A stretch of 34,092 nucleotides of DNA from a virus. The notes beneath the pieces are model-generated. The model was not told the origin of the DNA and made no database searches. It was given only the letters and a program-made list of their open reading frames with translations. The stretch lies in IMG/VR virus record IMGVR_UViG_3300011116_000533, positions 1 through 34,092 of that record; one strand, 5' to 3'. Below, in pieces: positions 30,218 to 34,092 of this stretch. Numbering within the stretch: position 1 is the stretch's first letter; the number at the start of each line of letters is the position of its first letter. A program made the position numbers and the translations under genes.

Positions 30218-30253
30218 CTCCGCGCGTATCGGGAAACCGACGCGCGGAGTTTT
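30218..30253 (+). terminator. Rho-independent terminator inside the head operon
   Basis: CTCCGCGCG pairs with CGCGCGGAG, with an inner TCGG-GAAA-CCGA hairpin, followed by TTTT. It separates the capsid and decoration genes from the modifying enzyme and connector genes, probably by partial termination. Confidence 0.75.
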
Positions 30254-30287
30254 GTCCGAAGAGTGATTCAGAGCGAAAGGGAAAGAA

Positions 30288-31439
30288 ATGTCAGAGAAGA
30301 TCCGTCTCAACTTAGGAGCGGGACCGATGAATCTCGAGGGATATATCGCGATCGATCGAAAGATCGGAAGCGAGGTTTATCCTCTGGAATACAAGGACGA
30401 AAGCGTCGACGAAGTTTATGCGTCGCATGTCCTGGAGCATTTCGGAGCCGGCGAGGTTCCGAATGTTCTCGCGGACTGGTTTCGTGTTTTGAAACCCGGC
30501 GGCGTGATTCGAATCGGCGTCCCCGATTTCAAGATCATCGCGGCGGCGTATGTCGAGAACCGCGATCTCGGTTATCCGATCGGTAGTCTCCTCATGGGTG
30601 GACAGATCGACGCGGATGATTTCCATAAGACGATCTTCGATGAATCCGGTCTTCGATTTATGCTCGAGCGCGCGGGGTTTATCGGCGTGAAGCGCTTCGC
30701 GGCGATGCATCCGGACACGACGACGAATCCCTGTTCGCTGAATCTGGAAGCGATCAAGCCGACGAAACAGGGAAACATCGGAGATCGATGCATCGTCTGT
30801 ATGACGATGCCGCGTCTGAACTGGACTTACAATCGCGAACTCTGTACGTCGGTTTGTGTTGAACTGAAGATTCCGTTCTTCAATACGACGGGAGCGTATT
30901 TCGATCAGGGGATGGAACGCGCGCTCGAACACGCGAAAGCGACGGGACGCGAATACATCATCACGATCGATTATGACACGGTGTTTACCTCAGCCGATGT
31001 CGTTCGTCTTATTACGCTTATGGATCTGTATCCGGAGGCGGACGCGATCGCCGCGAACCAGGCGAAGCGCGGATCCGAAGGACTGTCGCTCCTGGGAAGA
31101 TATAAGCCGATCACGAATCAGGAAGCGAACGCGGATCTCATCCATGTCGACTCCGCTCATTTCGGACTTACGGTTATCCGCGCGAGCGTACTCGACAAGA
31201 TGTCGAAACCCTGGCTTCATCATCGACCAGGTCCGAACGGATGGGATAAGGAAGCGATCGACGCGGACGTCGCTTTCTGGCTCAAGATGAACGAAGTCGG
31301 AAAGGTGTTCCTCGCGCCGGCGGTGAACATCGGTCATCTTCAGGTTATGGTATCGTGGGTAGACACGCGGTGGAATGTCATCCATCAGCACCAGGACGAC
31401 TATAAGAAACACGGAAGACCTAAGGAAGTTCGAGGGTAA
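30288..31439 (+). CDS. SAM methyltransferase fused to a GT-A glycosyltransferase
   Basis: The 383-residue protein has two enzyme halves. Residues 1-160 are a class I SAM-dependent methyltransferase: LNLGAGP at 7-13, ASHVLEHF near 45 and VLKPGGVIRIGVPDF near 67. Residues about 165-383 resemble a GT-A glycosyltransferase: IVCMTMPRLNWTYNRE, then TIDYDTVFTSADV with a DxD-like motif, HFGLTVIRASVLDKM, and DADVAFWLKMNEVGKV with VNIGHL near the end. It lies among head genes, after a terminator, with the ribosome site AAAGGGAAAG. It may modify virion proteins or surface sugars; the substrate is unknown. Confidence 0.7.
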   Translation: MSEKIRLNLGAGPMNLEGYIAIDRKIGSEVYPLEYKDESVDEVYASHVLEHFGAGEVPNVLADWFRVLKPGGVIRIGVPDFKIIAAAYVENRDLGYPIGSLLMGGQIDADDFHKTIFDESGLRFMLERAGFIGVKRFAAMHPDTTTNPCSLNLEAIKPTKQGNIGDRCIVCMTMPRLNWTYNRELCTSVCVELKIPFFNTTGAYFDQGMERALEHAKATGREYIITIDYDTVFTSADVVRLITLMDLYPEADAIAANQAKRGSEGLSLLGRYKPITNQEANADLIHVDSAHFGLTVIRASVLDKMSKPWLHHRPGPNGWDKEAIDADVAFWLKMNEVGKVFLAPAVNIGHLQVMVSWVDTRWNVIHQHQDDYKKHGRPKEVRG

Positions 31440-31441
31440 AC

Positions 31442-32059
31442 ATGGGCGCAGGAAAAAGAATCGGTCTCGACATCTCAGCGGGAAACATCGTTTATCCGGG
31501 ATTCGCTCAAACGGACTGGACTGTTATTCATGCCGACCTCCGCGCAACGGCTCCGGCTAGTACGGTCCTGGTTCAACCTGGAACGTATTCCGATTCGAAC
31601 GTGACTCCGCTTCGGGTTCCGCAAAACGCGAACCGCGTTCTCCTCCGCGTTCGATACGCAACGGCGATCTCGGCGGCGGCGACTTCTCCGTCATGCATCG
31701 TCTACGGCGCATACGGCGACGATTCCGCTTTCAACGAATCGACGGGAGTGTTCAACAACACCGGCTCGATTCGATGGGCGCGACTGGACTCATCGACAAG
31801 CGGCGGCACGACGGGAACGTCATTCACGATGACACCCGGTGCAAACGATGACATTCGAGATAGCGTGTACAAATATGGAACGATCGTCGGCGACCGAAGC
31901 GGAACATCGCTCTCGCTCGGATGTGGCTTCGATCTGCGCGGCTGTAAATGGGTAATGGCGCTCACGACGACTCCCGCATCTGTCACCGGAGCCGGCGCGA
32001 TTCAACTCGAAGCGGCTTTCCTGTCATATGTTCCGATGGCTTACGCTCCGTTCGCTTGA
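31442..32059 (+). CDS. Head-region structural protein, unknown
   Basis: The 205-residue protein begins two bases after the preceding stop. It is rich in Ser, Thr, Gly and Ala with beta-strand spacing (RVLLRVRYATAIS, SLSLGCGFDLRGCKWVMALTT) and has no motif for an enzyme. It lies between the methyltransferase-glycosyltransferase gene and the head-tail connector. It could be the target of that enzyme, given many Ser and Thr residues, or a decoration protein. Function not recognised. Confidence 0.45.
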   Translation: MGAGKRIGLDISAGNIVYPGFAQTDWTVIHADLRATAPASTVLVQPGTYSDSNVTPLRVPQNANRVLLRVRYATAISAAATSPSCIVYGAYGDDSAFNESTGVFNNTGSIRWARLDSSTSGGTTGTSFTMTPGANDDIRDSVYKYGTIVGDRSGTSLSLGCGFDLRGCKWVMALTTTPASVTGAGAIQLEAAFLSYVPMAYAPFA

Positions 32060-32072
32060 TAGGAGTTTCGAT

Positions 32073-32690
32073 ATGGCGGTCGTATCTGTCGCGGATTACA
32101 AAACCTGGGCGGGAATCACGGGATCCGGAGACGACACGCGTCTCGGGATTTTGGTCGACGGCGCTCACGCGGCGGCGCGTCGATACTGTGGTCGATCGCT
32201 TACGAACGGATTCGAAGCCGCGACGCGAACCGAAGATTACATCTCGGAATCAGGCGAAATCCAACTCGCGGAGTTTCCCGTCGCGTCGATCACGTCGATC
32301 ACCCCGATCGATGAGAACAACAATCTCGGAACGGCGTTCGACGCGACGTCGTATCGGCTCGACGGCGCTTCGGGAATCGTCACCCTGAACGCGTCGGACA
32401 ACGGTCGGACGTTCGTCGATGCGTTCGCGAACACGTCGGAACTTTCGGACTGGTCGTTTCGTCCGCGATTCCGTCGCGTTCGCGTCGTATATGTTTCCGA
32501 TGCGCCGGCGGTCGACGTCAAGATCGCGCTTTATCGAATGGTCGATGGTCTTTACGCATCGATTCGAAAGGATCCGTCGCTCGCGTCTCAGTCTCTCGGA
32601 TCCTGGTCTGTTTCCTACGCGTCTCCCGATGCGGCGGCGGCGGCTCAGGCTTCGCTCCTCGATCCGTTTTCGAGCGGGGGCGTTCTATAA
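32073..32690 (+). CDS. Head-tail connector (gp6-like adaptor)
   Basis: The 205-residue product from the ATG at 32073 (TAGGAG upstream) matches the connector group: an N-terminal helix DYKTWAGITGSGDDTRLGIL, then ARRYCGRSL, a beta domain with ITSITPIDENNN, and a helix with ALYRMVDGLYASIRKDP near the C-terminus. Such proteins form the ring directly below the portal. An upstream in-frame ATG at 32028 lies inside the preceding gene and lacks a ribosome site. Confidence 0.7.
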   Translation: MAVVSVADYKTWAGITGSGDDTRLGILVDGAHAAARRYCGRSLTNGFEAATRTEDYISESGEIQLAEFPVASITSITPIDENNNLGTAFDATSYRLDGASGIVTLNASDNGRTFVDAFANTSELSDWSFRPRFRRVRVVYVSDAPAVDVKIALYRMVDGLYASIRKDPSLASQSLGSWSVSYASPDAAAAAQASLLDPFSSGGVL

Positions 32691-33068
32691 ATGCCGTTCA
32701 TCCCGATTAGTTCGATGCCGACTCCGGTCTGGTTCATGCGTCAGACCGCGACGATCACCGTTCGCGCAGTCTCTCAGGAGACTTCCGGCGCATGGGATCA
32801 GACGACGTCGACGACGATCACGGCGCTTTGTTGCCTTCAGCCGAACTCATCATCGGAAGCGTCGATCTATAAACGCGAGACGGGTCGATCGCTTTACACT
32901 TTGTTTCTTCTCACGAAGACGACGGGAGATGTCGCGATAACTACTTCGCAACTGAATCACATCGCGAAGATCACGATCGACGGTATCGACTACCAGACCG
33001 ACGGCGAGTTTCTCAACCTCTGCTCGAACGACGTCGTTTATCAGATCGGCGTATTCCGGGAGGTCTGA
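32691..33068 (+). CDS. Head closure protein (head-tail joining)
   Basis: The 125-residue protein begins at an ATG immediately after the connector stop. It has a short N-terminal stretch and then a beta-barrel-like pattern (TITVRAVSQETSG, YTLFLLTKTTGDV, ITIDGIDYQTDGEF), typical of SPP1 gp16 or lambda gpFII-type closure proteins. The order connector, closure, gp10-like neck, terminator, tube is the standard one and supports this call. The sequence alone is not decisive. Confidence 0.6.
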   Translation: MPFIPISSMPTPVWFMRQTATITVRAVSQETSGAWDQTTSTTITALCCLQPNSSSEASIYKRETGRSLYTLFLLTKTTGDVAITTSQLNHIAKITIDGIDYQTDGEFLNLCSNDVVYQIGVFREV

Positions 33069-33071
33069 TCC

Positions 33072-33728
33072 GTGGCGAACGCGAAGATCACATTTAGGGG
33101 AATGGATAAGTTCCTGAACACGGTTCGACGTGCGGCGTATGCGGGAACTCTCAGCGTCGCGAAACTTGGCCAGAATGATCTCCGCGACAAGGGGTTCTCG
33201 CGAACAGGACGATATCAGTCTTCGCCGGCGGGAACTCCTCCGAACATCCGTCGCGGATTCTTGCGCCGATCGTTTCAGGTCAGAAGCGGAAACAATCTTT
33301 CCGCGTTCATCTGGACCGATTCGAAATACGCTCTCATTCATGAACGCGGCGGAACGATTCGACCCAAGAACGTGAAACATCTCACGGTCCCGAAGAATGA
33401 AGCCGCGGAACGATTCCTCGAGAGTAAGGGGACGAACAGTCTTCGAAGTTACGACTTCATGTTCTTCGTTTCGAAGGGAAAGAAGTTCCTGGTCGCTCAG
33501 TTCGGAGTTCAATCCGGCCAGTATTACACGAACGCAAAAGGAAAGCGCGTTCGCAAAATCTCGAACTACGCTCCTCTGATCGAACTGAAACGATCAGTTA
33601 CGATACCGCGGCGACCATATGTTCGACCGATGATAAAGCGGATCTCAGGAGATCCGGCGCGTAAGGCGTTCAACTTCGCGGCGAACAAGATTCTCGAATC
33701 GGTCTATCCGGGAGTGAGGTTCTCATGA
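33072..33728 (+). CDS. Neck protein (HK97 gp10-like)
   Basis: The 218-residue protein starts with GTG after GAGGTCTGATCC. It matches HK97 gp10-type proteins: FRGMDKFLNTVRRAAYAG at the N-terminus, SPAGTPPNIRRGFLRRSF with the usual P-P-x-x-R-G-x-L-R motif, KYALIHERGG near 95 and RPYVRPMIKR near the C-terminus. It forms part of the head-tail interface. Its stop overlaps the tail-terminator ATG. The other allele's end is seen at 2-64. Confidence 0.75.
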   Translation: MANAKITFRGMDKFLNTVRRAAYAGTLSVAKLGQNDLRDKGFSRTGRYQSSPAGTPPNIRRGFLRRSFQVRSGNNLSAFIWTDSKYALIHERGGTIRPKNVKHLTVPKNEAAERFLESKGTNSLRSYDFMFFVSKGKKFLVAQFGVQSGQYYTNAKGKRVRKISNYAPLIELKRSVTIPRRPYVRPMIKRISGDPARKAFNFAANKILESVYPGVRFS

Positions 33729-34092
33729 ATACGGCGGTTATCGCGCGCGCGGTGCTTACCAGACTGAAGGCGGATTCGACGCTATGGGATACCGTCGGCG
33801 GCGCGTGGAAGACTCCTCTCGCCGGCGGCGCGAGTTTCTCGAAGGGGAATCCCTCGACCCTTGTCTTCCCGTTTCTGGTTTACGGTGTGACGTGGAACGC
33901 GGATCAAAACGCTTTTGACGGGATCGAAGGTCGATCCGAAATCACGTTCTCGATCTATGACGAAGATACGCAGGGAACGTCGAGACTCGAGGTCATCATC
34001 GATCGTCTGATCGGCGACGCGATGCTCTCATCGGGAACGCGATCGGTTCCGACGTATGGGTTTCATAATCATCTCCTCGATCTTCCGGCGCT
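33665..34092. repeat. Right copy of imperfect terminal repeat
   Basis: This stretch corresponds to 1-428 without gaps and with about 30 mismatches. It includes the end of the neck gene and the first 122 codons of the tail terminator. The divergence from the left copy is the reason an exact circularisation check would fail. Confidence 0.9.
33725..34092 (+). CDS. Tail terminator, second allele, truncated by the window
   Basis: The first 122 codons of the gene at 61-570 appear again, starting by ATGA overlap with the neck gene. Of 21 differences from the first copy only two change the protein (Thr to Ile and Pro to Gln), showing purifying selection on both copies. The gene runs off the window edge. 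Confidence 0.8.
   Translation, partial: MNTAVIARAVLTRLKADSTLWDTVGGAWKTPLAGGASFSKGNPSTLVFPFLVYGVTWNADQNAFDGIEGRSEITFSIYDEDTQGTSRLEVIIDRLIGDAMLSSGTRSVPTYGFHNHLLDLPA

Overview
The window is a nearly complete genome of a tailed double-stranded DNA phage, most likely a siphovirus, probably assembled from environmental DNA. The last 428 bases (33665-34092) are homologous, without indels, to the first 428, but only about 93% identical. The unit length is therefore about 33.66 kb, with the sequence entering and leaving the same gene, a tail terminator. I see no integrase, tRNA gene or CRISPR array. Shine-Dalgarno sequences (AGGAG) are common, so the host uses them. A lipoprotein with a lipobox and a lysozyme with a Sec signal peptide suggest a host with two membranes. 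The host phylum cannot be read from the sequence.

Layout. (1) 22.9-33.7 kb, continuing at 1: packaging and head, in the order small upstream genes, large terminase, a 990-residue portal fused to a MuF-type domain, prohead protease, scaffold-capsid, a decoration-like protein, a methyltransferase-glycosyltransferase fusion, connectors and neck protein. (2) 0-9.07 kb: tail terminator, tail tube, short tape-measure-like protein, tail-tip and fibre genes including a beta-helix spike and a 25-cysteine protein, then a metallophosphoesterase and a small winged-helix protein. (3) 9.03-14.5 kb, minus strand: HTH protein, RusA resolvase, a Mom-like DNA modification enzyme with a C5-cytosine methyltransferase, an i-type-like lysozyme with signal peptide, a very acidic protein and a DnaA-C-like HTH protein. 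(4) 14.5-19.9 kb, plus strand: an early replication operon with an SSB-like protein, a SNF2-type helicase and a primase-helicase fusion, but no DNA polymerase, so host polymerase is presumably used. (5) 19.9-22.9 kb: a nine-copy repeat cluster that is the best origin candidate, two small minus-strand genes, a lipoprotein and XhlA-like membrane protein pair, and repeats before the terminase.

Regulation is unusually readable. Divergent promoters at 14.5 kb and 20.8 kb have a -10 box exactly six bases before the ATG, implying leaderless mRNAs. Most early promoters overlap copies of a CTTGNCAAG palindrome or its half site. A second promoter type occurs twice with matching hexamers and homologous leaders (13.35 kb minus, 22.5 kb plus). 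Several strong hairpin terminators separate the units.

The mom-dcm segment (about 10.1-11.7 kb) stands out. By hand count the tetramers GGCC and AGCT are almost absent elsewhere but concentrated here, and the segment sits between two genes with related C-termini. It looks like a recently acquired DNA-protection cassette in a genome that otherwise evades restriction by losing sites.
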